A stretch of DNA of 64,000 nucleotides, taken from NCBI RefSeq assembly GCF_000975265.2, contig NZ_CP083405.1, forward strand, positions 1,488,001 through 1,552,000, given 5' to 3'. Origin of the DNA: Mycobacterium lepromatosis (GTDB lineage Bacteria; Actinomycetota; Actinomycetes; Mycobacteriales; Mycobacteriaceae). Position numbers and translations under genes: made by a program. Within the stretch, counting starts at the first letter, position 1, and each line of letters opens with the position of its first letter. The notes under the pieces were generated by a model. The model was given only the letters and a program-made list of their open reading frames with translations. It was not told the DNA's origin and did not search any database. Positions 35,307-49,652 of the stretch are shown here, in pieces.

Positions 35307-36563
35307 GTGGCAGAGCGATTCGTGGTGACCGGGGGCAACCGGTTGTCAGGCGAAGTCACCGTCGGAGGTGCCAAAAACAGCGTCCTCAAGCTTATGGCCG
35401 CGACGTTGTTGGCCGAAGGCACCAGCACGATCAGCAATTGCCCCGATATCCTCGATGTGCCGCTGATGGCGGAGGTGCTGCGGGGCCTAGGCGCCACTGT
35501 CGAACTCTATGGCGACGTCGCCCAAATCACCTCGCCTGACGAACCGAAGTACGATGCTGACTTTGCTGCCGTGCGGCAGTTCCGGGCTTCGGTCTGTGTG
35601 CTGGGGCCGCTGGTCGGCCGGTGCAAACAAGCCCGGGTCGCGCTTCCGGGTGGTGACGCGATCGGATCGCGTCCGCTAGATATGCATCAGGCCGGCTTAA
35701 GGCAGCTGGGAGCACGCTGCAATATCGAGCACGGATGCGTGGTTGCTTCCGCAGAAACATTGCGTGGCGCTGAGATTCAGTTGGAGTTTCCCTCAGTGGG
35801 CGCTACCGAGAACATCCTGATGGCCGCTGTCGTTGCTGAGGGTGTGACCACAATTCACAATGCGGCGCGGGAACCCGACGTAGTCGACCTGTGCACGATG
35901 TTAAACCAGATGGGCGCACAGGTCGAAGGCGTGGGTTCGCCGACCATGACGATCACCGGCGTCCCGCGGCTCTACCCGACTGCGCATCGCGTAATCGGAG
36001 ACCGGATTGTGGCCGCTACGTGGGGCATTGCTGCTGCCATGACCCGCGGCGACATAGCGGTGACTGGCGTTGATCCTGCTCACCTCCAGCTGGTGTTGCA
36101 TAAATTGCATGATGCGGGTGCTACCGTAACCCAGACGGACAACAGTTTTCGCGTGGCCCAGTACGAGCGCCCGAAGGCCGTCAATGTTGCAACCCTGCCA
36201 TTTCCCGGTTTTCCGACCGATTTGCAGCCAATGGCGATCGCTTTGACTTCGATCGCTGATGGCACGTCGATGATTACGGAGAATGTGTTTGAGGCACGAT
36301 TTCGATTTGTCGAAGAGATGATCCGTCTGGGCGCTGATGCCCGCACGGATGGGCACCATGCCGTTGTACGGGGTCTTCCACAACTCTCAAGCGCGCCGGT
36401 CTGGTGTTCGGACATCCGTGCTGGCGCCGGTTTGGTGCTCGCGGGACTTGTCGCTGATGGAGACACCGAGGTCTACGACATTTTCCACATCGATCGCGGG
36501 TACCCATTGTTCGTGGAGAACCTGGCGAATTTGGGAGCAGAGATTGAACGAGTATGCGTATGA
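35307..36563 (+). CDS. murA: UDP-N-acetylglucosamine 1-carboxyvinyltransferase
   Basis: A 418-residue enzyme for the first committed step of peptidoglycan synthesis (enolpyruvyl transfer from PEP). The N-terminal [19 protein letters not shown] binds substrate. The active-site loop reads [12 protein letters not shown]. Residue 117 is Asp where most bacteria have the fosfomycin-target Cys, as in M. tuberculosis, so intrinsic fosfomycin resistance is expected. GTG start at 35307. It lies immediately upstream of the rRNA operon, the usual mycobacterial position. Confidence 0.97.
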   Translation: MAERFVVTGGNRLSGEVTVGGAKNSVLKLMAATLLAEGTSTISNCPDILDVPLMAEVLRGLGATVELYGDVAQITSPDEPKYDADFAAVRQFRASVCVLGPLVGRCKQARVALPGGDAIGSRPLDMHQAGLRQLGARCNIEHGCVVASAETLRGAEIQLEFPSVGATENILMAAVVAEGVTTIHNAAREPDVVDLCTMLNQMGAQVEGVGSPTMTITGVPRLYPTAHRVIGDRIVAATWGIAAAMTRGDIAVTGVDPAHLQLVLHKLHDAGATVTQTDNSFRVAQYERPKAVNVATLPFPGFPTDLQPMAIALTSIADGTSMITENVFEARFRFVEEMIRLGADARTDGHHAVVRGLPQLSSAPVWCSDIRAGAGLVLAGLVADGDTEVYDIFHIDRGYPLFVENLANLGAEIERVCV

Positions 36564-36644
36564 GGCACTCCTCGTCTGGCCCCGACTGACACTGCCATCA
36601 ACCATAAGATTATCAGACATTTTAAGGTGATGGAACGCCGGGGC

Positions 36645-36674
36645 TTGACTCCTCTGCTGGATCTGTATTAGCCT
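36645..36674 (+). promoter_or_regulatory. rRNA operon promoter (P1-like)
   Basis: A -35 box TTGACT (36645-36650) and a -10 box TAGCCT (36669-36674), 18 bases apart, match the layout of the mycobacterial rrn P1 promoter as I recall it. It lies about 220 bases upstream of the mature 16S 5' end. Confidence 0.75.
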
Positions 36675-36713
36675 TGCCACGTTGCTCCAAGATGGGCAAA
36701 GTTATAGTGTGAA

Positions 36714-36744
36714 GTGTTGTTTGAGAACTCAATAGTGTGTTTGG
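36714..36744 (+). promoter_or_regulatory. rRNA leader antitermination region
   Basis: The segment TTGTTTGAGAACTCAATAG contains a short hairpin (TTGAG and CTCAA) followed by TGTGTTTGG, resembling the box B/box C arrangement of mycobacterial rrn leaders. It probably loads Nus factors so that Rho does not stop rRNA synthesis. Confidence 0.6.
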
Positions 36745-36768
36745 TGTTTGTTGTTGTATGTGACTACA

Positions 36769-36821
36769 TCTAAAACATTCCTCGTGTGTATTAGGTGTAG
36801 TTTATTTTTAAATGTTTTAGA
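36769..36821 (+). repeat. 11-bp inverted repeat in the rRNA leader
   Basis: TCTAAAACATT (36769-36779) and AATGTTTTAGA (36811-36821) are exact complements enclosing a 31-base AU-rich loop, between the antitermination region and the 16S start. It is probably a pre-rRNA folding element. Confidence 0.6.
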
Positions 36822-36897
36822 AGCCAATTTTGGCATTTTGTCAGGCATCTCTAATCAAAGTACAGAAGATTTTCCTCATTTAGTTTAGTTGATGGAA

Positions 36898-41866
<4,969 letters not shown>

Positions 41867-41938
41867 TCGCGACCACATAATGCAGATCCACTTTGTCGTG
41901 GAACACCACACCTCCCATCAGAACAAATTTAAACTAGA

Positions 41939-42053
41939 GTTACGGTGGTCACAGCGATAGGGAAACGCCCGGCCCCATCCCGAACCCGGAAGCTAAGCCT
42001 GTCAGCGCCGATGATACTGCCCATTCGGGTGGAAAAGTAGGACACTGCCGAAC
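41939..42053 (+). rRNA. rrf: 5S ribosomal RNA
   Basis: About 115 bases, starting GTTACGGTGGTCACAGCG and containing the conserved CCCGAACCCGGAAGCTAAGC. It is 72 bases downstream of 23S. The 5' and 3' ends pair as expected. Confidence 0.95.
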
Positions 42054-42069
42054 ATAAACAAAAACACTT

Positions 42070-42087
42070 CTGCCAAAGGCGGTTTTG
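42070..42087 (+). terminator. Short hairpin with T-tract after 5S
   Basis: CTGCC and GGCGG pair around AAA and are followed by TTTTG, about 17 bases after the 5S 3' end. This is a weak but plausible intrinsic terminator for the rRNA operon. Confidence 0.5.
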
Positions 42088-42114
42088 TCATTCCCTAGCA
42101 TTTTGCGCACATGC

Positions 42115-42612
42115 CTAGTCGAGTAATGTCAGGTTTGCCGGCGCCTGGTCTTTCTCCAATTCGAGCAATGTAAGTTTCCGTTCGAGTCCGCCGCTGTAGC
42201 CGGTGAGCTGTCCGCTTGCACCAATCACGCGATGGCAGGGCACAATGACGGGGATGGGATTTCGGCTGTTGGCCAATCCCACGGCACGTGCGGCGCCAGG
42301 AGCCCCGACTTGTTTTGCTATCTCTCCGTACGACCGGGTTTCCCCGTACGGAATTGTCTTCAGGGCCCGCCAAACTCGCTGTTGGAATTCCGTTCCCCGT
42401 AAATCGAGCTCAATAGCGAATTCGTTAAGTTCACCGGAGAAGTAGGCGTCAAGTTGGCTGACGGCCTCAGCAAATGCATCGTCCTCGGGTAACCAGCCGA
42501 CGCGACTGGGTTCGTAGGTATGGTCGACCATCCGTAGATTCGTCAGGACCGAACTGTACCCGGCTAGGGCCAACGGTCCGATCGGGCTGTCGACGATACG
42601 GCAATGAATCAT
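42115..42612 (-). CDS. ogt: O6-methylguanine-DNA methyltransferase
   Basis: A 165-residue suicide enzyme that removes O6-alkyl groups from guanine. The acceptor cysteine lies in IPVIVPCHRVIGASG, and the helix-turn-helix region is FQQRVWRALKTIPYGETRSYGEIA. ATG 42612 (MIHCRIVDSPIGPLAL) is chosen over a start 11 codons upstream. It lies convergent to the rRNA operon and downstream of the dead alkA gene, with which it forms an operon in M. tuberculosis (Rv1316c-Rv1317c). Confidence 0.95.
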   Translation of the reverse strand: MIHCRIVDSPIGPLALAGYSSVLTNLRMVDHTYEPSRVGWLPEDDAFAEAVSQLDAYFSGELNEFAIELDLRGTEFQQRVWRALKTIPYGETRSYGEIAKQVGAPGAARAVGLANSRNPIPVIVPCHRVIGASGQLTGYSGGLERKLTLLELEKDQAPANLTLLD

Positions 42613-42624
42613 GCAACCCCCTTC

Positions 42625-43946
42625 GGGATGTTCTTTAATGACCATTGGTTTACTGGATGGTTGAAGGGTGGTCCAGAGGTGTTGGGTGGCCTAGGAACGC
42701 TCGAGACGCCAACGTGCGCTGTGCTCGATGGGTGGTCTTTTCGTCCAGAGGCAGGCCTAGCTGTTGAGCGGGACGACCTTTCCGTAGGTTATGTGGGTGG
42801 ACAAGGGTGCTTGGCGTCCGTTGTCGGCTCCTGGGGACCGCCAGGTGGATCGTATCGATGGTCCCGTTTTTCAAGTTTTTCACGAATAGCTCGATCGACG
42901 GGAAGGTATGGGTCAATGCGTCGTCGACATCCTGGACGGGCGCCCCTAAGCAGCAACCATCCCGCTTAGGTGAGTTCGCGCGACCTTGGTCGATACTTGT
43001 TAGTTTAATATCGCACGTACAGCAAGCTCGACTTCATTGACGGTGTGAAGGGATAAGTTTTCCGGGAGCCTTGGCTCTACCACTGGCCGCAGTGTTGGGT
43101 CGTCGGCGAGCGCTTCGACTACTCGTCGGGGTTGGTATCGAGGTCGAGCACGACAGGCATCGGACATGATCGACAACCAATGGTAAGATGATAAGCGCCC
43201 TGCCAGAGGTAAGCCGCCAGTAGCGGTCGGTACGCACCGTCGCCGACCTCTTCGTATATGGGTATGGCGCAGGTGTTCAGATGGCCGAAAGCATCCTGGT
43301 AGGCAAGCGATGTGCTGACGGGGATCGGTAGTGACACGGTTCCCGGTGAAGTGGCTGTAGCTTTCAAATCTTCGAACTGGACTGCTGCGCACTGGTGCAA
43401 CATCGTCGGGGTACTTTCGAACAGCAGGTGTACGGTGTCGTTGAACTGTCGGATACCGGAAAACTTGGCAGCGAATGCGACATCACCAAACGACCGGTCT
43501 GTGGTTTCGATGAGCATTCGGGCGGCCGGGGTTCGTTGTGCGCGAGCTAGCGTGAGCAGGCCTGGCGGGCCGACCTTCGGTTTGCAAAAGCTGATGCAGC
43601 TGACGGGTGGTGTAATTTGACGCGGCTAGTTAGGCCGCTGCCGTCCTCACGGTCCTTCGTGCCGTCCGCGATTCTCCTCTGCTACCAACGTCACTACGTG
43701 CGTTCCATTCCGGGGAGGCTCGGAGACGTGTCGGGGCCGGTACCGCTTGCACGCGTGGCAGCCTGCTCGCTGGGCAACCGTCGCAGTCGGATAGAACCCC
43801 TCATGCTATGGGCGAACGGGGACCTGACCGGGCAACTGGGTTGGTAGTAGATCCGGGTCGTCAACACCGCGGTGACGAACCAGTCGTCGAACCGGGTGTC
43901 TCTGGATTGAACAACACGATATCAGCCGTTCGAAATCGTCATGCAC
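42625..43946 (-). pseudogene. alkA: Ada/AlkA-type adaptive response protein remnant
   Basis: Minus-strand pieces cover the whole protein. The Ada-like N-terminus from GTG 43946 reads HDDFERL and, after a shift, [20 protein letters not shown]. An AraC-type helix-turn-helix part is IETTDRSFGDVAFAAKFSGI and RQFNDTVHLLFES (43119-43517). The glycosylase region gives NEVELAVRAIL, THTFPSIELF and IHLAVPRSRQRT. Many frameshifts and stops separate them. The intact protein would excise 3-methyladenine and sense methyl damage. Its partner ogt survives. Confidence 0.9.
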
Positions 43947-44069
43947 GCTTCCACACTTACACCTAATCACCGGCAAAACTGGCGGAAAAACGACGTTGTC
44001 CCCGACGCGTCATGCGGCATCATGCGTGGTTCGTGTGGTGGACAACGCGGGACATGACGCAATCGTCGG

Positions 44070-45265
44070 AGCTCGACGTTGGGGCGTGAGATTTCGCGTC
44101 AGACGTTTTTGCGGAGTGTCGCCGGAGCACCACAGCCTCCGGCGCAGTTTTGGATCGAATTGAATCGGTTCAGGCTGGGTTCTAGCCGCTCCGAAAAGTT
44201 CCGGTTGAGAGGCTATTTCTGCCGCCCTCTGCGAAAAGCGTTGCGATCCGATGATGGTCCCCAAATTCGTAGCGGCCAAGCAGGTTTTCAATATTAGCTA
44301 CAATGGTTCATGTTGGCGGTGATCGTCATCTCGACATCGACAGCGGACGTGCAAAAAGCGATGGTGTTCGCCGCTGCCCACCAGCTCAAGGTGCCGCACG
44401 CCCTGGGCGGGCTGGGTGTCAATTACCCGACATGTGGTCCTGCTCTGTGACTAATTGACGTTGGTGTCGGTGGTGCTGTTCAGCGGCCAGCTGGTCACCG
44501 TTTCCGCCACCCACAATCCCGACTTGCTTTGGGGGCGTTGCGCGGCAGTGGTGACGGCTACGTCGGGGTGACAATTTCGTTGATCTTTGCCGCTTTTCCT
44601 ACCAAGGAGCTCGACGTGGTGAACCTCAATTTCCCGCCGCAGGCGTTCGCCCCAGCTCTTGTTCGGTTGGCAAAATCGGTTACGTATCGCCGACCGAAGC
44701 AACCGGTCACTGGCGAACGCCACCATCGACCTGCCGGGTACCGCATTGTTGTATCTGTGCGACTGTATCTTTGCGACCTGGCTGGTCGGGTGGCAGTCAG
44801 CGTAGCGGGCACCATCATTTCAGCCATTGGGGTGTAACATACAGCGGCTGAAAAACACACCTTGATAATTATTTGGACCTGGTCAAGTAGCTGGCCGTCG
44901 GGACTTCAACCCTTCACCTTTGTGAGAGGGTAGCCTTCCGATGTCTTTCTCACCGTCAACGCGGTGATCGCCTAAGCGATTGCCTTGGTTGTCGACGCAT
45001 TTCCGCACGGCGTGTGCCGTGCATTGGTGCTCATGCACGCCCTAGATGGCGTGCTCGCTGGTGTTGTGCCGGGGGCCACCGTTTTCCGTGGTGCCGGCAA
45101 TCTGCGCTGGTGTTGTGGTATGCGGAAACATCCGGGGACTCGTCAACAGTGACCAGCTGACGTTGCGGTACTTTGGCACGAATCCATCCCGGCTGAGTAC
45201 TGTACGGCAGAAGTGTGATTTAGGTCCAGCCATGTTCTCCGGACTGGTTTTTGATGGCCTCGCCG
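44070..45265 (+). pseudogene. Tat-exported FAD-linked oxidoreductase (BBE type) remnant
   Basis: The first frame from about 44079 begins GREISRQTFLRSVAGA, a decayed twin-arginine-type signal. Downstream, in shifting frames, are ISTSTADVQKAMVFAAAHQL (PCMH-type FAD domain), ALRGSGDGYVGVTISLIFA, LDVVNLNFPPQAFAPALV, VVDAFPHGV, LMHALDGVL and finally YFGTNPSRLSTVRQK and MFSGLVFDGLA (BBE C-terminus). About 70 codons seem to be missing between AAAHQLKV and HALGGLGV near 44393. The substrate is unknown. The M. tuberculosis homologues I have in mind (Rv1726/Rv1774 type) lie elsewhere. Confidence 0.72.
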
Positions 45266-45347
45266 CGTGTAAGCCAGGCGTGGCTGCTCAAACTTACCAC
45301 GCCCAGTTGGATGGGATTATTGTGCCTGTGAAGCGTCACGGTCTAAT

Positions 45348-46700
45348 TTAAACACCATTGGGCGCAATCATTTCGCTTGCACCTTGCAGCGCTATCGCTG
45401 TTGCTAATACCGGGACCGGGTGTGACTTGGCTAGCTCGCACAGTCGGTCAGCCTCGTTGACTGACTCGCCGATCACGGCGTGCTCAAATCATTCTTTGAC
45501 GCCGACATTACTGGCTATGATCTGGCCCTGCCGCCACGCCGATGCCGGTCTGATACCCAGGCATTTCATTGGCCAAGACGGTCGGCAATGGTGCGAGCGG
45601 CGGCCAACACTTCGCCCTCGGGATGGTCGAGGTGATTCGGGGCCTCGAAGATTGCCAGCGACGTGTCACTCTCGAATTTATTGACCAGTCCATGGTAGCC
45701 GTTCACTTCTTGGAAGACGATCGTGAAAAACCGGTTGAGGCAAGGCAACCACATCGGTCGCAGGCCGGCTGGTCACCAAATGGGTTTAGCCGACGATATC
45801 GGGGAATACGATAGCGACATGGTGCTCTTCCCCGCCCAGCTTTGGTCGCTCGCTTTCCGTGGTTCCGGCGACTTCGCGCCCCACATGTTGGCTGAAAAGA
45901 TCCTGCATGCGTTCGCGTTCTCGCAATCCATCGACCGTGGAATTGGGCCTACGCTGTAGCTCACCGATTCCGATGCTGTTGTCCTGCAAATCACCCTACT
46001 CGGTCCGCTTGCGTGCGGTCGCAGTCAGCCAGGCCAGGATTCACATCCGCAGAAATTGTCATGGTCTCACAATGCTTCTCAGCGCGAACCGTCGTGGCGG
46101 CGGTCCGGTCTTGAAGTGCCTGAGCGCCTACTGGGTGCAGCGTCAATCTGGTGAACAGGTAGAGCTGCCGATGCTGACCAACAGGTTGCACAAGCTCACT
46201 GCGAACAGGAAGCGCGGGATGACCAACCTGGTGTTTCCCAAGGCCATAGAGTGTCGTCAACAGCACCGCAACGACTCTGCACAGGATGAAGTTGGCGATC
46301 GCAACTCGCCATGGCATCCGGCACGTGTTGCGCTAGTCGTTGCGGCTGGATTTGCGCTCCATCGATTGCCCAGCGGGACCGGTACGGGCTCATCGGCTAA
46401 CGATGATGTATGTGCCCAGGGATAAGGAAACCACGAAGTAGTCGTAGCTTATAACGAACGTGACCCACATCGGGGTGTATGTGAACACACGTGGTGCCTG
46501 TAGGGTAGCCGCAGCCCTGGATAATGTACCACCGATCCCGATCAGGTTCACGGTCACCATGTCGTAGGCTTTCCGACACCCAGCTAAACATCCAGAAGCT
46601 ATACGCGGGGATTTTTCCAACTGGCCACTCTGACGAGTCATCGTGCTCGAACACCCGACCCAACTGTTGCGGCCCATGTTTTCGTGAGGTTTTAGGGGTA
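45348..46700 (-). pseudogene. HAMP-containing class III adenylate cyclase remnant (Rv1318c-Rv1320c type)
   Basis: Minus-strand fragments follow the order of this membrane cyclase. An N-terminal piece has WVSESLRHG (46397-46663). Eroded membrane segments follow, then IGIGELQRRPNSTVDGLRER and MQDLFSQHVGREVAG (HAMP and linker). Catalytic pieces are HVAIVFPDIVG, LVNKFESDTSLAIFEAPN and LANEMPGYQTGIGVAAG. The end reads VNEADRLCELAKSHP before a stop at 45348. Several frameshifts disrupt it. M. tuberculosis has three tandem paralogues here; only one remnant is visible. Confidence 0.85.
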
Positions 46701-46741
46701 AAACTGGTGATGACAGCCTAATTTGTTGGCTACGCTCTAAG

Positions 46742-47422
46742 GTGAGTTGGGTGCGTCTAGTGATTGCCCAGTGCACCGTAGACTATCTTGGCCGGCTCAC
46801 CGCTCATCTGCCGTCCGCGCGCAGGTTGTTGCTGTTTAAGGCGGACGGTTCGGTCAGTGTGCACGCCGACGACCGCGCCTACAAACCGTTGAACTGGATG
46901 AGTCCTCCATGCTGGTTGACCGAAGACGTCGTTGGCGCCTCGCCGGCCTGGGTGGTCGAGAACAAGGCCGGCGAACAACTGCGGATCACCGTTGAGGAGA
47001 TAGAGCACGATTCCTGTCACGATTTGGGCGTGGACCCCGGGCTGGTCAAAGACGGTGTCGAAGCCCACCTACAGGCGTTGCTCGCGGAGCACGTTCAACT
47101 GTTGGGCGAAGGATACACGTTGGTCCGCTGTGAGTACATGACCGCGATCGGTCCTGTCGACCTGCTATGCCGCGATGAACAGGGTGGCTTGGTCGCGGTA
47201 GAAATCAAACGGCGTGGCGAAATCGACGGCGTTGAGCAGCTCACCCGCTATCTAGAGTTACTCAATCGGGACAGTGTCCTCGCGCCGGTAAAGGGGGTGT
47301 TTGCCGCGCAACACATCAAGCTGCAGGCGCGCACTTTGGCTACCGACCGCGGCATCCGTTGCTTAACATTGGATTACGACAAGATGCGGGGCATGGACAG
47401 CGATGAGTACCGGCTGTTCTAA
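46742..47422 (+). CDS. nucS: Mismatch-specific endonuclease NucS/EndoMS
   Basis: A 226-residue nuclease that cuts both strands at mismatches. It replaces MutS/MutL repair in mycobacteria. The catalytic core shows [13 protein letters not shown] and [20 protein letters not shown], with the Asp, Glu and Lys residues of the RecB-like active site. The C-terminus EYRLF corresponds to the segment proposed to bind the beta clamp. GTG start at 46742. The length equals the M. tuberculosis protein (Rv1321). Confidence 0.96.
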   Translation: MSWVRLVIAQCTVDYLGRLTAHLPSARRLLLFKADGSVSVHADDRAYKPLNWMSPPCWLTEDVVGASPAWVVENKAGEQLRITVEEIEHDSCHDLGVDPGLVKDGVEAHLQALLAEHVQLLGEGYTLVRCEYMTAIGPVDLLCRDEQGGLVAVEIKRRGEIDGVEQLTRYLELLNRDSVLAPVKGVFAAQHIKLQARTLATDRGIRCLTLDYDKMRGMDSDEYRLF

Positions 47423-47447
47423 AGTCGCCCGACTTAGATTGACGCCA

Positions 47448-47749
47448 TGACTCGGCACCGTACATCGCCGCATGGGCAGCGACCAGTATCGCTATAACAT
47501 CTTTTCTGCGCCGGGTAGGAAACAGGGCCTGACGGCTGCGAGTACGAAGTGCGCCTGATCGTTGCAGCCCGAGCCGGAAAAACCTATCGTTGTCCTGGGT
47601 GTGAGCACACAATCCGTTCTGGTACTGCGCATGTGGTGGCATGGTTGGCTGATTCACGGCAAGTCGGTGTCGACGGTCGGCGAAATTGGCACACCCCCCC
47701 GTGTTGGGCTCATTGCGCTACCCGCGGTCCGATCCGAAAAAGGTTTTGA
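47448..47749 (+). pseudogene. Small zinc-ribbon-like protein remnant (Rv1322-like)
   Basis: The frame 47549-47749 reads VRLIVAARAGKTYRCPGCEH and later RNWHTPPCWAHCATRGP. The paired Cys motifs suggest a zinc ribbon. The natural 5' end probably begins at ATG 47448 (MTRHRTSPHGQRPVSL), where a stop and a frameshift interrupt it. A seven-C run at 47693-47700 lies inside the HTPPC segment. It may be a pseudogene or a gene with an unusual late start. Position between nucS and the epimerase gene matches Rv1322. Confidence 0.5.
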
Positions 47750-47760
47750 GTTTCTCATCA

Positions 47761-48225
47761 TCAGGTAGCCGGCTCGACCAACTCGATCAGAACGCCGCCA
47801 GTATCTTTCGGGTGGATGAAGTTGATTCGCGCGTTCGACGTGCCCTGCCTGGGTGCATCGTAGACCAGCCGGACTCCCTGCGCGCGGAGTTGTTCGGTAA
47901 GGCTGTCGAGATCGCTGACGCGACAAGCCAGCTGCTGGATACCCGGTCCGTGTTTATCCAAGAACTTCGCGATCGGTGATGACTCGTCGGTCGGGGCCAT
48001 CAACTGAATCTGGGCTGTGCCGATCGGGGCGCCTTGTGCCGATAGCATGGCCTCACGGATCCCCTGGTCGTCGTTAACTTCCTCGTGGACCAGGATCATC
48101 CCCAGGTGGTCGTGATACCAGGCGATGGCCGCATCCAGATCGGCTACCGCGATGCCTACGTGATCGATCGTTGTCACCAGAGCGGTAGCCCGCAGCTTAT
48201 GAGTGTCGACTTGATCGGTCGTCAT
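47761..48225 (-). CDS. mce: Methylmalonyl-CoA epimerase (Rv1322A-like)
   Basis: A 154-residue VOC-fold protein that interconverts 2S and 2R methylmalonyl-CoA in propionate metabolism. It has the metal-binding histidine in [16 protein letters not shown], the segment [15 protein letters not shown] and the glutamate in GVLIELVEP at the C-terminus. A much longer open frame extends upstream, but ATG 48225 gives the family length. It is divergent from fadA4 by about 90 bases. Together with the PduO adenosyltransferase it suggests methylmalonyl-CoA metabolism persists. Confidence 0.93.
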   Translation of the reverse strand: MTTDQVDTHKLRATALVTTIDHVGIAVADLDAAIAWYHDHLGMILVHEEVNDDQGIREAMLSAQGAPIGTAQIQLMAPTDESSPIAKFLDKHGPGIQQLACRVSDLDSLTEQLRAQGVRLVYDAPRQGTSNARINFIHPKDTGGVLIELVEPAT

Positions 48226-48318
48226 CAGACAACGGTAACCTGGCGGACAAGATTGCGCTTCTCCATCAGGTCGAATCGGCCTGCAAAGAGGACCCGGGAG
48301 CAGGACCAGGGGGTAGTC

Positions 48319-49500
48319 ATGACGACATCGGTGATCGTTGCAGGGGCACGGACACCCATTGGTAAGTTGATGGGGTCGTTGAAGGACTTTTCTGCCAGCG
48401 ATTTGGGCGCAATCGCTATTGCCGCCGCGCTGGAGAAGGCGAATGTAGCACCTTCCTTGGTGGAGTACGTGATCATAGGCCAGGTTTTGACCGCAGGGGT
48501 CGGTCAGATGCCGGCCCGGCAGGCGGCAGTAGCGGCTGGTATCGGTTGGGATGTGCCGGCGCTGACGATTAATAAGATGTGTCTGTCCGGTCTTGACGCC
48601 ATCGCGCTCGCTGACCAGCTCGTTCGCGCCGGAGAATTCGATGTGGTGGTGGCTGGCGGACAAGAGTCCATGACGAAGGCGCCACATCTGCTGATGGACA
48701 GCCGGTCGGGCTACAAGTACGGTGACGTCACGATTGTGGACCACTTAGCCTATGATGGCCTGCACGACGTGTTCACCAATCAACCAATGGGCGCGCTCAC
48801 CGAACAGCGCAACGATGTCGAAAAATTCACGCGCCAAGAACAGGACGAGTTTGCTGCCCGGTCGCACCAAAAGGCGGCAGCGGCATGGAAGGACGGCGTC
48901 TTCGCCGACGAAGTGGTTCCGGTGAATATTCCACAGCGCAAAGGTGATTCGCTGCAGTTCACTGAGGATGAGGGGATTCGCGCCAACACCACGGCCGAGT
49001 CGTTGGCCGGTCTGAAGCCGGCGTTTCGCTGCGACGGTACTATTACCCCAGGCTCTGCGTCGCAGATCTCCGATGGCGCAGCCGCTGTCGTGGTGATGAA
49101 CAAGGACAAGGCGCAGCAGCTGGGGTTATCTTGGCTGGTCGAGATCGGTGCTCACGGCGTTGTAGCCGGACCAGATTCTACGCTGCAATCCCAGCCGGCC
49201 AACGCAATCAAGAGGGCAGTCTACCGCGAAGGTATCTCTGCCGAACAGTTCGATGTCGTAGAGATTAACGAGGCGTTCGCGGCGGTGGCGCTGGCCTCGA
49301 CCCGTGAACTTGGCATCGCTCCCGAACTTGTCAACGTCAACGGTGGAGCGATCGCTGTTGGTCACCCCCTCGGGATGTCGGGAGCCAGAATAACGTTGCA
49401 TATCGCGCTGGAATTAGCGCGTCGCGGTTCGGGTTACGGTGTTGCGGCTTTGTGCGGTGCCGGTGGCCAGGGTGATGCGCTGATTCTGCGGTCTGGTTAG
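48319..49500 (+). CDS. fadA4: Acetyl-CoA acetyltransferase (thiolase)
   Basis: A 393-residue thiolase. The nucleophilic cysteine lies in [16 protein letters not shown]. The other catalytic residues are in [16 protein letters not shown] (His) and [12 protein letters not shown] (Cys). It condenses or cleaves acetoacetyl-CoA. The ATG 48319 start ([16 protein letters not shown]) is chosen over a frame open 78 codons upstream. It is next to the epimerase gene as in M. tuberculosis (Rv1323). Confidence 0.95.
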   Translation: MTTSVIVAGARTPIGKLMGSLKDFSASDLGAIAIAAALEKANVAPSLVEYVIIGQVLTAGVGQMPARQAAVAAGIGWDVPALTINKMCLSGLDAIALADQLVRAGEFDVVVAGGQESMTKAPHLLMDSRSGYKYGDVTIVDHLAYDGLHDVFTNQPMGALTEQRNDVEKFTRQEQDEFAARSHQKAAAAWKDGVFADEVVPVNIPQRKGDSLQFTEDEGIRANTTAESLAGLKPAFRCDGTITPGSASQISDGAAAVVVMNKDKAQQLGLSWLVEIGAHGVVAGPDSTLQSQPANAIKRAVYREGISAEQFDVVEINEAFAAVALASTRELGIAPELVNVNGGAIAVGHPLGMSGARITLHIALELARRGSGYGVAALCGAGGQGDALILRSG

Positions 49501-49652
49501 CTCCGACTTGCGACCCACCTAGGGTAAATGATTTTTGTCACAAAAATGGTTTGGGGTGCCTGAATCCGATTTTCGAGCCGGTTTTGCGACCACGTAAGTG
49601 TAGGTGCCACCGGGTGGATGGGTACCTTATGCGACGTGACAGACTTGACAAC

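Noticed and set aside
45005..45022. Inverted repeat GCACGGC-GTGT-GCCGTGC
   Set aside because: It lies inside recognisable decayed oxidoreductase coding sequence (VVDAFPHGV), where such short G+C-rich repeats are expected by chance.
47763..48744. 327-codon reading of the epimerase gene
   Set aside because: The extra 173 N-terminal codons overlap fadA4 antisense and have no VOC features; family length supports ATG 48225.
49531..49547. Small dyad ATTTTTG-TCA-CAAAAAT upstream of the thioredoxin-like gene
   Set aside because: Only seven AT-rich pairs, no T-tract on the proper strand and no known matching regulator; too weak to annotate.
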